This document shows, piece after piece, positions 1 through 6,934 of a stretch of 7,714 bases of DNA (position 1 is its first letter; each line of letters begins with the position of its first letter). Source of the DNA: Desulfovibrionaceae bacterium (lineage in GTDB: Bacteria > Desulfobacterota > Desulfovibrionia > Desulfovibrionales > Desulfovibrionaceae); NCBI GenBank assembly GCA_017613475.1, contig JAGADT010000039.1, forward strand, positions 1-7,714, given 5' to 3'. Under the pieces are notes generated by a model. It saw only the letters and a list, made by a program, of their open reading frames with translations. It searched no databases and was not told the DNA's origin. The position numbers and the translations under genes are program-made.

Positions 1-876
1 CTTTCCAACATTTCATTTGGGCTGCCGGCCCGCGAGCTTGTAAACGCCACCTTCCTTGCCATGGCCCAGGGCGCGGGGCTGAATGCCTGCATCGCCAATC
101 CTTTGAGCGCCAGGATGAATGAAGCCAGGGCTGCCGGCAATGTGCTGACAGGCCGGGACCTGGGGGCCTCATCGTTTGTCGCCGGCTATTCGGACTGGAC
201 GGGCGGAACGGCGCAGGCGCTCCGCGCGTCGCCTGGTCAGGAGGCAAAATCGGCATCCGCTGACGTGCGCGAAGCGATCCTGCTTGGCGATAAGGAGCAT
301 ATTGAAGCATTAGTGCGGGCTGAGCTGGATGGAGGCGCAGATCCTTTCCGCATGGTGAATGAGCGGATGATTCCGGCCATCACCGAGGTTGGCGACAGGT
401 ACGCGCGGCGGGAAATCTTCCTTCCCCAGCTGCTCCGCTCGGCAGAAACCATGCAGGCGGCTTTTGCTGTTGTTAAGCCGCTTTTGGAAGCCAAGGGCGG
501 GGAAGGGGAGAGGCCTGTTGTCATTTTGGCGACGGTTGAAGGCGATATCCACGACATCGGAAAGAATATTGTGGGGCTCCTTCTTGGGAACCACGGCTTT
601 TCCGTAATAGACCTTGGAAAAGACGTGAAGGCTGCGGACATCGTGGACGCTGCCGTCCGCCACAATGCGTCAATCATCGGGCTTTCCGCGCTGATGACAA
701 CGACAATGGTGCGCATGGAAGATACCGTGCGCCTTGTCCGCGAGAGGAATCTTGATATCAGGGTGATGGTGGGGGGTGCTGTTGTTACGGCTCCCTTTGC
801 CGAAAAAATCGGGGCGGATGGATTTTCCGAAGACGCGGTGGAAGCTGTGCGGCTTGCCAAGTCCTGGATAAAGTAA
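1..876 (+). CDS. metH: Cobalamin-dependent methionine synthase, C-terminal part (partial)
   Basis: The reading frame is open from the first base, so this is the 3' end of a longer gene; the ATG at 61 is internal. Of 291 visible codons, about 1-55 match the end of the pterin (methyltetrahydrofolate)-binding barrel, with a motif reading SNISFGLPAREL. Codons about 88-165 form the helical cap over the methyl group of methylcobalamin, including FLPQLLRSAETMQ. Codons about 170-291 are the Rossmann B12-binding domain: Asp182-x-His184-x-x-Gly187 (His is the expected cobalt ligand), Ser229 in a GLSAL motif, and Gly258-Gly259. The enzyme should transfer methyl from methyltetrahydrofolate via cobalamin to homocysteine in the cytoplasm. 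The protein stops just after the B12 domain, so the AdoMet-dependent reactivation domain of E. coli-type MetH is absent. The homocysteine-binding part lies outside the window, so another corrinoid methyltransferase is possible but less likely. Confidence 0.9.
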   Translation, partial: LSNISFGLPARELVNATFLAMAQGAGLNACIANPLSARMNEARAAGNVLTGRDLGASSFVAGYSDWTGGTAQALRASPGQEAKSASADVREAILLGDKEHIEALVRAELDGGADPFRMVNERMIPAITEVGDRYARREIFLPQLLRSAETMQAAFAVVKPLLEAKGGEGERPVVILATVEGDIHDIGKNIVGLLLGNHGFSVIDLGKDVKAADIVDAAVRHNASIIGLSALMTTTMVRMEDTVRLVRERNLDIRVMVGGAVVTAPFAEKIGADGFSEDAVEAVRLAKSWIK

Positions 877-931
877 AGGCAGGATGCGTGCCCGGAACGT
901 GTTTTGCTGTGCAGAAAAGAAGGTATGCCTT

Positions 932-1414
932 ATGGATGAGTCACGCGTGATAGTGCGCAAGGCGCTGATTTCGGACGCAAAGGCGATCCATGCGCTGCTG
1001 ATGTCCTGGTCTGCGAAGGAGGTCCTCCTTCCCCGTTCGCTGACGCAGATTTATACCCATATCAGGGAGTTTTTTGTGCTTTGCCGGGAAGGCCAGGGCG
1101 AGGCAGGGCAGGTGCTGGGCTGCTGCGCACTCTCTATTTTTTGGGAAGACCTCGCGGAGATCCGCTCCCTGGCTGTCCATCCTGATTTTTGCGGGCGCGG
1201 CTATGGGCGGCTTTTGATGGATGCCGCCATTGCTGAAGCCCGGACCTTTGGCCTCAAACGGCTTTTTGCGCTGACGTATCAGGTGCGTTTTTTTGAGCGC
1301 ATGGGCTTTTCTCAGGTCGGCAAGGATACCCTGCCGCAGAAAGTGTGGTCCGACTGCGTGAACTGCCCGCGCTTTCCTGATTGCGATGAGGTCGCCGTGG
1401 TTATGGAAATGTAG
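932..1414 (+). CDS. argA: Short GNAT N-acetyltransferase, ArgA-like (probable N-acetylglutamate synthase)
   Basis: A 160-residue single-domain GNAT protein. Residues 76-95 form the core acetyl-CoA-binding motif: EIRSLAVHP followed by a CGRGYG pyrophosphate loop. Residues 114-125 carry a TYQVRFFERMGF segment typical of the compact ArgA-type acetyltransferases. These are thought to acetylate glutamate with acetyl-CoA as the first step of arginine biosynthesis, without the amino-acid-kinase domain of E. coli ArgA (about 440 residues). The C-terminus has a cysteine cluster, Cys142-x2-Cys145-x5-Cys151, in a DCVNCPRFPDCDE context that I recall from this subfamily. The start at 932 is preferred because GAAGG at 919-923 lies 8 nt upstream; the earlier in-frame ATG at 884 would add 16 residues unlike the family and has AGG directly abutting it. 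The gap to metH is 55 nt, so co-transcription is possible. The GNAT call is firm; the substrate is inferred from similarity. Confidence 0.82.
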   Translation: MDESRVIVRKALISDAKAIHALLMSWSAKEVLLPRSLTQIYTHIREFFVLCREGQGEAGQVLGCCALSIFWEDLAEIRSLAVHPDFCGRGYGRLLMDAAIAEARTFGLKRLFALTYQVRFFERMGFSQVGKDTLPQKVWSDCVNCPRFPDCDEVAVVMEM

Positions 1415-1422
1415 CCCTGCGC

Positions 1423-1451
1423 TTTACATTGCAGGTTACAGCGCTTAAATT
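1423..1451 (+). promoter_or_regulatory. Candidate sigma70-type promoter upstream of hpt
   Basis: TTTACA at 1423-1428 (5 of 6 to the -35 consensus) is followed after exactly 17 nt by TAAATT at 1446-1451 (4 of 6 to the -10 consensus). Transcription would start around 1458, just before the hairpin at 1460-1476, giving hpt a leader of about 54 nt. This rests on motif matching only. Confidence 0.4.
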
Positions 1452-1459
1452 CAGGGCGG

Positions 1460-1479
1460 AACAGCCTATGGCTGTTTTT
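1460..1479 (+). terminator. Hairpin plus T-run between argA-like gene and hpt
   Basis: AACAGCC (1460-1466) and GGCTGTT (1470-1476) form a perfect 7-bp inverted repeat with a TAT loop, and Ts run from 1475 to 1479. It lies 46 nt past the stop of the acetyltransferase gene and could be its intrinsic terminator. The stem is short and only partly GC, so termination may be weak. If the promoter at 1423-1451 is real, the same hairpin would sit at the extreme 5' end of the hpt mRNA instead. Confidence 0.5.
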
Positions 1480-1511
1480 CCCGTTGGACATAAGGCAGGA
1501 AAGGAGCCTGA

Positions 1512-2045
1512 ATGAACGTTCGCAATGCCGCATTAAAGCCTGTGCTTAATGCAGAAATCATTCAGCGCAGGCTGGATGAGCTGGCTCATGAAATCAGCGC
1601 CGCATACATGGGAAAGCCGTTGGTTGTAATATGCGTGCTTAAGGGCGCCTTTATGTTCTTTACCGATTTGGTGAAGCGCCTGACGTGCTGCCCTGAGATC
1701 GATTTTGTCCGGCTTTCAAGCTACGGCGCAGGCACAGTGCACAAGGAAATTGTGTTTTCAAAAGATGTGGAAATTCCTCTGCGCGGCAAGCATGTGCTTG
1801 TTATTGAAGACATGGTGGATACCGGGCGCAGCATGGAATTTTTGCTGAAGCAGCTGGAATCCCGCGGCGCGCTGAGCTTAAAGCTCGCTGTTTTTATTGA
1901 TAAGTCAGAGCGCCGCGAGGTCTTTGTGCATCCTGATTTTGTGGCTTTTTCCTTGCCCAGGGGCTTCCTTGTCGGCTACGGGCTTGATTATGCCGAGCAG
2001 TACAGGGAGCTTCCGGCTGTTTATGAAGCCACAATCCTTGAATAA
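1512..2045 (+). CDS. hpt: Hypoxanthine phosphoribosyltransferase
   Basis: A 177-residue cytoplasmic purine-salvage enzyme, close to the 178 of E. coli Hpt. It should convert hypoxanthine (and probably guanine) plus PRPP to IMP or GMP and pyrophosphate. The type I PRT PRPP-binding motif is at about 95-107 (VLVIEDMVDTGRS), with acidic Glu99-Asp100 and the probable catalytic base Asp103. Upstream are the LVVICVLKGAFMF segment (about 37-49) and the flexible-loop SSYG (69-72). Downstream, the FIDKSERR segment (128-135, Lys131 the likely purine-contacting lysine) and VGYGLDYAEQYRELP (154-168) match the purine-recognition end of the HPRT family. AAAGGAG at 1500-1506 lies 5 nt before the ATG. A candidate promoter and a hairpin lie just upstream, so hpt may be transcribed separately from metH and the acetyltransferase gene. 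The IMP/GMP preference cannot be read from the sequence. Confidence 0.95.
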   Translation: MNVRNAALKPVLNAEIIQRRLDELAHEISAAYMGKPLVVICVLKGAFMFFTDLVKRLTCCPEIDFVRLSSYGAGTVHKEIVFSKDVEIPLRGKHVLVIEDMVDTGRSMEFLLKQLESRGALSLKLAVFIDKSERREVFVHPDFVAFSLPRGFLVGYGLDYAEQYRELPAVYEATILE

Positions 2046-2072
2046 GCGGATTCGCAAGATTTTTGTTTTTTT
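2037..2072 (+). terminator. Candidate weak intrinsic terminator after hpt
   Basis: A strong T-tract (2060-2072, interrupted once by G2065) follows the hpt stop codon. The stem ahead of it is poor: GCG (2046-2048) with CGC (2053-2055), possibly stacked on CTT (2037-2039) with AAG (2056-2058) across an internal loop. The T-tract is convincing; the hairpin is not, so read-through into the next gene is likely. Confidence 0.3.
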
Positions 2073-2143
2073 CGGAGGAACGCGGGCTGCCTTTTCACCG
2101 GCGGTCTGCATCCGGCAGCTAACTGAATCCCTGGAGCATGTTC

Positions 2144-2884
2144 ATGATTATCATTTGTCCCAATTGTTCAACCCGGTTCAGCCTTCCTGATGCGCAGGTT
2201 CGTCCGGGCATCCGTCTGCGGTGTTCTGTGTGCAAGCATGTTTTTCCGCTGCCAAAAGGTTCCGCGCCTCAGGTGCAGCCGCTGGAGGGGGATTCGCTGG
2301 GAGGTCCGGACCTCAGGGCTCCTGTTTCGCCTGAAGACCGTCTTACCATCCCTGAAAAAAAGCCTTCGCACTGGCTGCGCAACATCCTGCTCTTCCTCTT
2401 GGTATGCGCCCTGCTTTGCGGGGCTGGCCTTTGGTATTTAAAGGGCGGGTCTGAGCTGCTTGATGCGCTAGGCATCCAGAAAACCGGTTTTCTCAAGGAA
2501 ATTGCCCTGGCGGATGCCCGGCATTTTTCTGTCAGCAACGAAAAGGTCGGCCAGCTGACGATCATTGAAGGCAAGCTGGTCAATAAGGCCCGGGAACCTG
2601 TAGAGAGAATCCAGGTGGAGGCCAGCCTGCTGGATAAGAATAAGCGCGTCCTTGTCTCCAAGCGCCAGATGGCGGGGAACACGGTGCCGCTGTTCCAGCT
2701 CCAGGTCGGTTCCGAGGCGGAACTGGAGCAGGCGCTCAACAATAATCTGGGCTTGCTGAGCAACAATACCAACGTGGCTCCCGGCGGCACGGTGCCGTTT
2801 ATGGTGATTTTCAGCAATCCTCCCCAGGAGGCCGCGGAGTACAGCGTGAAGGTGGTTGACGCCCGCCGTCCCTCAGACCGCTGA
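2144..2884 (+). CDS. Membrane-anchored zinc-ribbon protein, MJ0042-type finger plus DUF3426-like domain
   Basis: A 246-residue protein of unknown function. Residues 1-37 form an N-terminal zinc ribbon (Cys5-x2-Cys8 ... Cys27-x2-Cys30) of the MJ0042 finger type seen on many proteobacterial membrane proteins. A low-complexity linker follows (about 38-76), then one hydrophobic helix (about 79-99, rich in Leu/Val/Cys/Ala). The C-terminal region (about 115-242) appears beta-rich and resembles DUF3426, with a VEGxLVN-like strand (IIEGKLVNKAREPV) and an FMVIFSNPP strand. The likely topology is finger in the cytoplasm and C-terminal domain in the periplasm, since the segment after the finger contains several charged residues. 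The ATG at 2144 is chosen because GGAG (2133-2136) is 7 nt upstream; the ATG at 2138 leaves only 1 nt. radA starts 19 nt after its stop, suggesting co-transcription. Function unknown; no partner can be inferred beyond neighbours. Confidence 0.82.
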   Translation: MIIICPNCSTRFSLPDAQVRPGIRLRCSVCKHVFPLPKGSAPQVQPLEGDSLGGPDLRAPVSPEDRLTIPEKKPSHWLRNILLFLLVCALLCGAGLWYLKGGSELLDALGIQKTGFLKEIALADARHFSVSNEKVGQLTIIEGKLVNKAREPVERIQVEASLLDKNKRVLVSKRQMAGNTVPLFQLQVGSEAELEQALNNNLGLLSNNTNVAPGGTVPFMVIFSNPPQEAAEYSVKVVDARRPSDR

Positions 2885-2903
2885 GTTCAGAGGAGCCCCG
2901 TCC

Positions 2904-4262
2904 ATGAAGGCGAGGGAAAGCTATGTCTGCAAGGCGTGCGGAGCAAAATCCCCCCAATGGCGGGGGCAGTGCCCGAAATGCCTTGCGTGGAATACGCTGG
3001 AGGCTGTGGCGGAGGCTGTTTCGCCGCGCCACCCAGCCGCTACAGGCGCGCCTCTTTCGCGTCCTGTGCGCCTGGCCGACGTTTCCGATGAAGGGCATGA
3101 GCCTTTTGGAACGGGGCTCGCGGCCCTGGACCGCGTGCTTGGCTCTGGGCTGATGCCTGGCAGCGCCGTGCTGATCGGCGGGGAGCCTGGCATTGGCAAA
3201 TCTACGCTGCTCCTTCAGATGGCGGGCGCCGTGGCGGCTGGCGGGCGCTGTGTGGTGTATGCGAGCGGCGAAGAATCCCTTTCGCAGATTCGGATGCGCG
3301 GCGAGCGGCTTGGCGTGCTCCATGACCGTTTGCTGGCCATGGCCACGTCCCGCGTTGAAGACATCCTTGACCTTCTCAGGGAAGGGGACGCGCCTGATCT
3401 TTTGATCCTTGATTCTGTGCAGACCATGACTTCAGACCGGGCGGAGGGGCTGCCGGGCAACGTGAGCCAGGTCCGCGCCGTGGCCCAGGATATTGTGGAG
3501 CGCTGCAAGCGCTGCGGCACCACGGCCATCCTTGTCGGGCACGTCACCAAAGATGGCTCCCTGGCTGGCCCGAGGCTCCTGGAGCATATGGTTGACACCG
3601 TGATTTCCCTTGAAGGGGACCGGCGCCAGATGTTCCGCCTTTTCCGCGTGCTGAAGAACCGTTTTGGCCCCAATCAGGAGCTTGTTGTTTTCCAGATGGC
3701 CCAAAAGGGCCTGGAGATTGTGGAAGACCCCTCCACCTATTTTCTTGGGGCGCGCGATGCCTCACTAAGCGGCGCCGCGGTTGTTATGGCTGTGGATGGG
3801 CAGCGCCCGCTGGCCGTGGAAGTCCAGGCGCTTGTTACGCGCAGCTTCCTGGCTATTCCCAGGCGGGCGGGCCTTGGCTTTGATGTAAACCGCCTGCACC
3901 TGCTTTTGGCCGTGCTGGAAAAGCGCCTCCGCCTGAATTTTGGGCAGGTCGATATCTACGCGAAAATCGGCGGCGGCATGCGCCTGCAGGAACCCGGCAT
4001 GGATCTGGCGCTGGTGGCGGCCGTGCTGTCTTCCCTGTATGACATTCCCTTGCCTGAGCGCGCGGTTTTTTGGGGCGAGGTGGACCTTAACGGGCAGGTC
4101 CGCCCTGTAAGCGGGCACGAGTCCCGCCTTTCCCAGGCGCGCAGGCTGGGCTATTCCCCGCTGCTGTTTCCTTCTGCAAAGCCTGGCGACGGCGGGCTTT
4201 CCGCCGTGGCGGAACTGCAGGCGAGGCTCTTTTCCCGCACGGCCAGGCGCCCTGCGCCCTGA
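2904..4262 (+). CDS. radA: DNA repair ATPase RadA
   Basis: A 452-residue RecA-related ATPase (E. coli RadA is 460) that helps process recombination intermediates and branch migration in cytoplasmic DNA repair. Domains in order: zinc finger Cys9-x2-Cys12-x10-Cys23-x2-Cys26; RecA-like ATPase with Walker A GGEPGIGKST (92-101) and Walker B LLILD (166-170); the RadA-specific KNRFG motif (251-255); and a Lon-protease-like C-terminal domain (about 280-450) with EPGMDLAL (363-370) and GEVDLNGQVRPV (391-402). The Lon-like domain is a scaffold in RadA and is not expected to be proteolytic. The start at 2904 is preferred because GGAG (2892-2895) lies 8 nt upstream and the zinc finger then begins at residue 9, as in homologues. 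An upstream in-frame ATG at 2856 would overlap the preceding gene by 29 nt. No key motif is missing. Confidence 0.96.
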   Translation: MKARESYVCKACGAKSPQWRGQCPKCLAWNTLEAVAEAVSPRHPAATGAPLSRPVRLADVSDEGHEPFGTGLAALDRVLGSGLMPGSAVLIGGEPGIGKSTLLLQMAGAVAAGGRCVVYASGEESLSQIRMRGERLGVLHDRLLAMATSRVEDILDLLREGDAPDLLILDSVQTMTSDRAEGLPGNVSQVRAVAQDIVERCKRCGTTAILVGHVTKDGSLAGPRLLEHMVDTVISLEGDRRQMFRLFRVLKNRFGPNQELVVFQMAQKGLEIVEDPSTYFLGARDASLSGAAVVMAVDGQRPLAVEVQALVTRSFLAIPRRAGLGFDVNRLHLLLAVLEKRLRLNFGQVDIYAKIGGGMRLQEPGMDLALVAAVLSSLYDIPLPERAVFWGEVDLNGQVRPVSGHESRLSQARRLGYSPLLFPSAKPGDGGLSAVAELQARLFSRTARRPAP

Positions 4263-4276
4263 TTTTTCCGTTTTTT
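4246..4276 (+). terminator. Candidate terminator overlapping the radA stop
   Basis: GGCGC (4246-4250) and GCGCC (4254-4258) form a short GC-rich stem with a CCT loop inside the last radA codons. T-runs follow at 4263-4267 and 4271-4276. The 4-nt gap between stem and first T-run and the 5-bp stem make it a weak terminator at best, so some transcription may continue into clpS. Confidence 0.3.
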
Positions 4277-4314
4277 ATGGACGGACGCATAAGCCGGCAC
4301 AACAGGATATAGCG

Positions 4315-4329
4315 GGCGCGTGCAGCGCC
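4315..4329 (+). promoter_or_regulatory. Hairpin directly upstream of the clpS ribosome binding site
   Basis: GGCGC (4315-4319) and GCGCC (4325-4329) are perfect inverted repeats with a GTGCA loop. The AGGAG ribosome-binding sequence begins at the very next base (4330-4334). Such a stem could stack against or influence access to the Shine-Dalgarno. No function is shown by the sequence alone. Confidence 0.3.
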
Positions 4330-4340
4330 AGGAGCGCACA

Positions 4341-4658
4341 ATGAATTCGGAAGAATTTTCTGCCCCGGATGCAGGCATCCTAGAGGAAACCCGCCTTAAG
4401 GAGCCTCGCAGGTATCAGGTCCTGCTGCATAACGACGATTACACAACAATGGAGTTTGTCGTTACGGTGCTGATGGAAGTTTTCCATAAGGATGAGGAGC
4501 AGGCGACCGCCATTATGCTTTCCGTGCATAAAAAAGGCATAGGGGTTGCCGGCGTTTATCCCCGCGAGGTCGCGGAAACAAAAATCGCCCAGGTCCGCGA
4601 GCGGGCGGCAAGGGCAGGTTTTCCGCTGCGCTGCTCGCTGAGGGAGGAGGGCGCATGA
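4341..4658 (+). CDS. clpS: ATP-dependent Clp protease adaptor ClpS
   Basis: A 105-residue cytoplasmic adaptor (E. coli ClpS is 106) that binds N-terminal destabilising residues (N-degrons) and delivers those proteins to ClpA for degradation by ClpP. After a flexible acidic N-terminus (about 1-22), the folded core carries the degron-binding pocket: Asn31-Asp32-Asp33 in HNDDYTTMEF, the gatekeeper-type Met37, and His63 in LSVHKKG. The VYPREVAETK segment (72-81) is the conserved strand/helix of the family. The ATG at 4341 has AGGAG (4330-4334) 6 nt upstream; a GTG at 4320 in the same frame lacks this and is rejected. The stop codon overlaps the clpA start in an ATGA arrangement, so adaptor and unfoldase are probably translationally coupled. 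All expected pocket residues are present. Confidence 0.96.
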   Translation: MNSEEFSAPDAGILEETRLKEPRRYQVLLHNDDYTTMEFVVTVLMEVFHKDEEQATAIMLSVHKKGIGVAGVYPREVAETKIAQVRERAARAGFPLRCSLREEGA

Positions 4659-6934
4659 ACCTCAGCCTTTCCCTCCAGGCGGCGCTGGGCCTTGCCATTG
4701 GCGAAGTGCGCAGCCGGCACCATGAGTTCCTGACGCTTGAGCACATCCTGTACGGCATTGCGAAAATCCCGCCGGGCAGGCGGCTTTTGGAAGGCTGCGG
4801 CGGCGACGCTGCGGAGATTATCCGCATTTTGGAACGCTTTTTTTCCACGCAGCTTGAGGCCGGCGAAACCTGGGAAGAGGGGCGCAATGTTGACCAGACT
4901 GTTGCGGTGCAGCGGGTTATGGAAAAGGTCATTGCCGGGCTTCAGGCGTTGGGCAGGGAGCGCGTTGGCATAAGCGATGTGCTGGCCGGCATCCTGGAAG
5001 AAGATGACGACAGCTGGGCCGCCTACTGCCTGAGGAAACAGGGGATTACCCGTGATGAGCTGCTCAACGCCCTGGCGGAGGAAGATCCTTCGCCTGACAG
5101 TCCAGGCCAGTCCGTGGAGGAGGAGAGCGAGGGGCAGAAGGAAATGGCGGACCCCCTGGAACGCTTCGCCTCGGATCTGACCGAGCGGGCGAGGGAGGGC
5201 CAGCTTGACCCCCTGGTGGGGCGGGAGCAGGAGCTTGCGCGGACTTTTGAAGTGCTGGCCCGCCGCCGCAAGAACAATCCCCTCTATGTCGGGGAGCCAG
5301 GCACAGGCAAGACAGCCATGGCCGAGGGGCTGGCCTTAAGCATTGTTTCCGGCAATGTGCCTGAGAAGTTCCGGAATATTTCGGTCTATTCGCTGGATTT
5401 GGGCGCTTTGCTTGCCGGCACGAAATACCGCGGTGAGTTTGAAGCCCGTTTCAAGGCTGTTTTGAAAGCGCTGGAAAAAAAGCCGGGATCCATCCTGTTT
5501 ATTGATGAAATCCATTCCCTGGTCGGCGCGGGGAGCACCTCCGGCGGCTCCATGGATGCGTCGAACATGCTCAAGCCCGCGCTGTCGCAGGGCGGGCTGC
5601 GCTGCGTAGGCTCCACTACGCATGATGAATTCAGGAACCACCTGGAAAAAGACCGGGCGCTGGCCAGGCGTTTCCAGTGCATCGAAATCGGCGAGCCCTC
5701 GGTTGATGAATGCGAGGCCATTTTACAGGGGCTCCAGGCCCGTTACGAGTCGCACCACGGCGTGCGCTACGAGCAGGAGGCGCTGCGCCAGGCCGCGGAG
5801 CTTTCCGCCCGCTATGTGCAGGACAGGCTCCTGCCTGATAAGGCCATAGATGTGATGGATGAGGCCGGCGCCCAGGTGAGCCTGCGCCCGGGGAGCAAAA
5901 GCGGCGATGCGGTAACGGTGCGCGATATTGAGCGCGTGGTGGCCAGGATGGCCGGCATTCCTGAAGCGAGCGTATCCGGCGAGGAGCGCGAGCGCCTGCG
6001 GACGCTGGAGCAGAAATTAAAGTCCCGCATTTTTGGGCAGGACAAGGCGGTGGATGTGGTCTGCCGGGCGGTGCTCCGCTCCAGGGCGGGCCTTGGGCAC
6101 AGTTCAAGGCCGGCGGGCGCGTTTTTGTTCTGCGGCCCTACGGGCGTGGGCAAAACCGAGCTGGCCCGCCAGCTTGCCGCCCTTTTGGGCATTGCCTTTC
6201 TGCGCTACGACATGAGCGAGTACATGGAAAAGCACGCCGTGGCCAGGCTTATTGGCGCGCCTCCAGGCTATGTGGGCTTTGAGCAGGGCGGCCTGCTGAC
6301 GGAAGCCGTGCGCCGCTCGCCCCACGCATTGGTGCTGCTGGATGAAATTGAAAAGGCGCACCCCGATGTGTTTAATATCCTGCTCCAGGTCATGGATTAC
6401 GCAACGCTGACGGATAATACCGGCCGCAAAGCGGATTTCCGGAACGTCATTGTCATCATGACCTCCAACGTTGGCGCCCGCGAGGTGGCGGCAGGCGGCA
6501 TTGGCTTTGTGGAAAATGCGTCGTCCAGCGCAGCCTGGCGCGGCATGAAGGCTGTGGAAAACGCCTTCAGCCCGGAATTTCGGAACCGCCTTGATGCGAT
6601 TGTGCCCTTCAGCGGGCTTGGCCCGGAACTGATGGGCTGCATTATTGACCGCGAAATTGCGTCGCTGAACGAGGGGCTTGCCGAGAAAAACATCCGCCTT
6701 GCCCTTTCGCCTGAAGCCCGCGAATGGCTGGCTAAAGAAGGGTATTCACCGGCGCTTGGCGCGCGCCCGCTCCAGCGGCTGCTCAGGGAAGCGCTGGAAG
6801 ATCCGCTGGCCATGGAAGTGCTATTTGGCAGCCTGCGCAATGGCGGCCGGGCGGAAGCCCTGCCTCCGGAAGAGGGGGCGAGGCGTCTCCGCCTGCGGGT
6901 TGAACCCGGTCCCTCCGCCGAAAACGCGGGCTGA
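4655..6934 (+). CDS. clpA: ATP-dependent Clp protease ATP-binding subunit ClpA
   Basis: A 759-residue double-AAA+ unfoldase (E. coli ClpA is 758) that unfolds substrates and threads them into ClpP in the cytoplasm. The N-domain (about 1-142) includes the RHHEFLTLEH helix where ClpS is expected to dock. D1: Walker A GEPGTGKT (213-220), pore-loop KYRGEFE (257-263), Walker B ILFIDE (280-285). D2: Walker A GPTGVGKT (494-501), pore-loop GYVG (538-541), Walker B LVLLDE (559-564), sensor-1 TSN (603-605), arginine-finger FRNRLD (642-647), sensor-2 GARP (702-705). The IGF tripeptide at 616-618 is the ClpP-binding loop, and there is no ClpB/ClpC-type middle coiled coil, which together identify ClpA. 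GGAGG (4643-4647) lies 7 nt before the ATG, inside clpS. No clpP is seen here. Motifs look complete, so it should be active. Confidence 0.97.
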   Translation: MNLSLSLQAALGLAIGEVRSRHHEFLTLEHILYGIAKIPPGRRLLEGCGGDAAEIIRILERFFSTQLEAGETWEEGRNVDQTVAVQRVMEKVIAGLQALGRERVGISDVLAGILEEDDDSWAAYCLRKQGITRDELLNALAEEDPSPDSPGQSVEEESEGQKEMADPLERFASDLTERAREGQLDPLVGREQELARTFEVLARRRKNNPLYVGEPGTGKTAMAEGLALSIVSGNVPEKFRNISVYSLDLGALLAGTKYRGEFEARFKAVLKALEKKPGSILFIDEIHSLVGAGSTSGGSMDASNMLKPALSQGGLRCVGSTTHDEFRNHLEKDRALARRFQCIEIGEPSVDECEAILQGLQARYESHHGVRYEQEALRQAAELSARYVQDRLLPDKAIDVMDEAGAQVSLRPGSKSGDAVTVRDIERVVARMAGIPEASVSGEERERLRTLEQKLKSRIFGQDKAVDVVCRAVLRSRAGLGHSSRPAGAFLFCGPTGVGKTELARQLAALLGIAFLRYDMSEYMEKHAVARLIGAPPGYVGFEQGGLLTEAVRRSPHALVLLDEIEKAHPDVFNILLQVMDYATLTDNTGRKADFRNVIVIMTSNVGAREVAAGGIGFVENASSSAAWRGMKAVENAFSPEFRNRLDAIVPFSGLGPELMGCIIDREIASLNEGLAEKNIRLALSPEAREWLAKEGYSPALGARPLQRLLREALEDPLAMEVLFGSLRNGGRAEALPPEEGARRLRLRVEPGPSAENAG

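Noticed and set aside
237..860. A 207-codon minus-strand frame opposite the B12 domain of metH.
   Set aside because: Its Ser/Arg/Thr-rich low-complexity composition and complete overlap with conserved metH motifs mark it as a shadow.
1419..1445. Overlapping short inverted repeats (CCTGC/GCAGG and GCGCT/AGCGC) after the acetyltransferase stop, considered as a second terminator.
   Set aside because: The stems are 5 bp with long loops, mutually exclusive, and not followed by a T-run.
2073..2078. GGAGGA in the hpt to zinc-ribbon gap, considered as the ribosome-binding site of a small unannotated gene.
   Set aside because: No ATG or GTG lies at usable spacing downstream, so no small reading frame can be supported.
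2086..2119. GCTGCC/GGCAGC inverted repeat in the gap before the zinc-ribbon gene, considered as a riboswitch or terminator.
   Set aside because: It has a 6-bp stem with a 22-nt loop, no T-run, and no resemblance to a known riboswitch core that I can recognise; chance is likely in GC-rich DNA.
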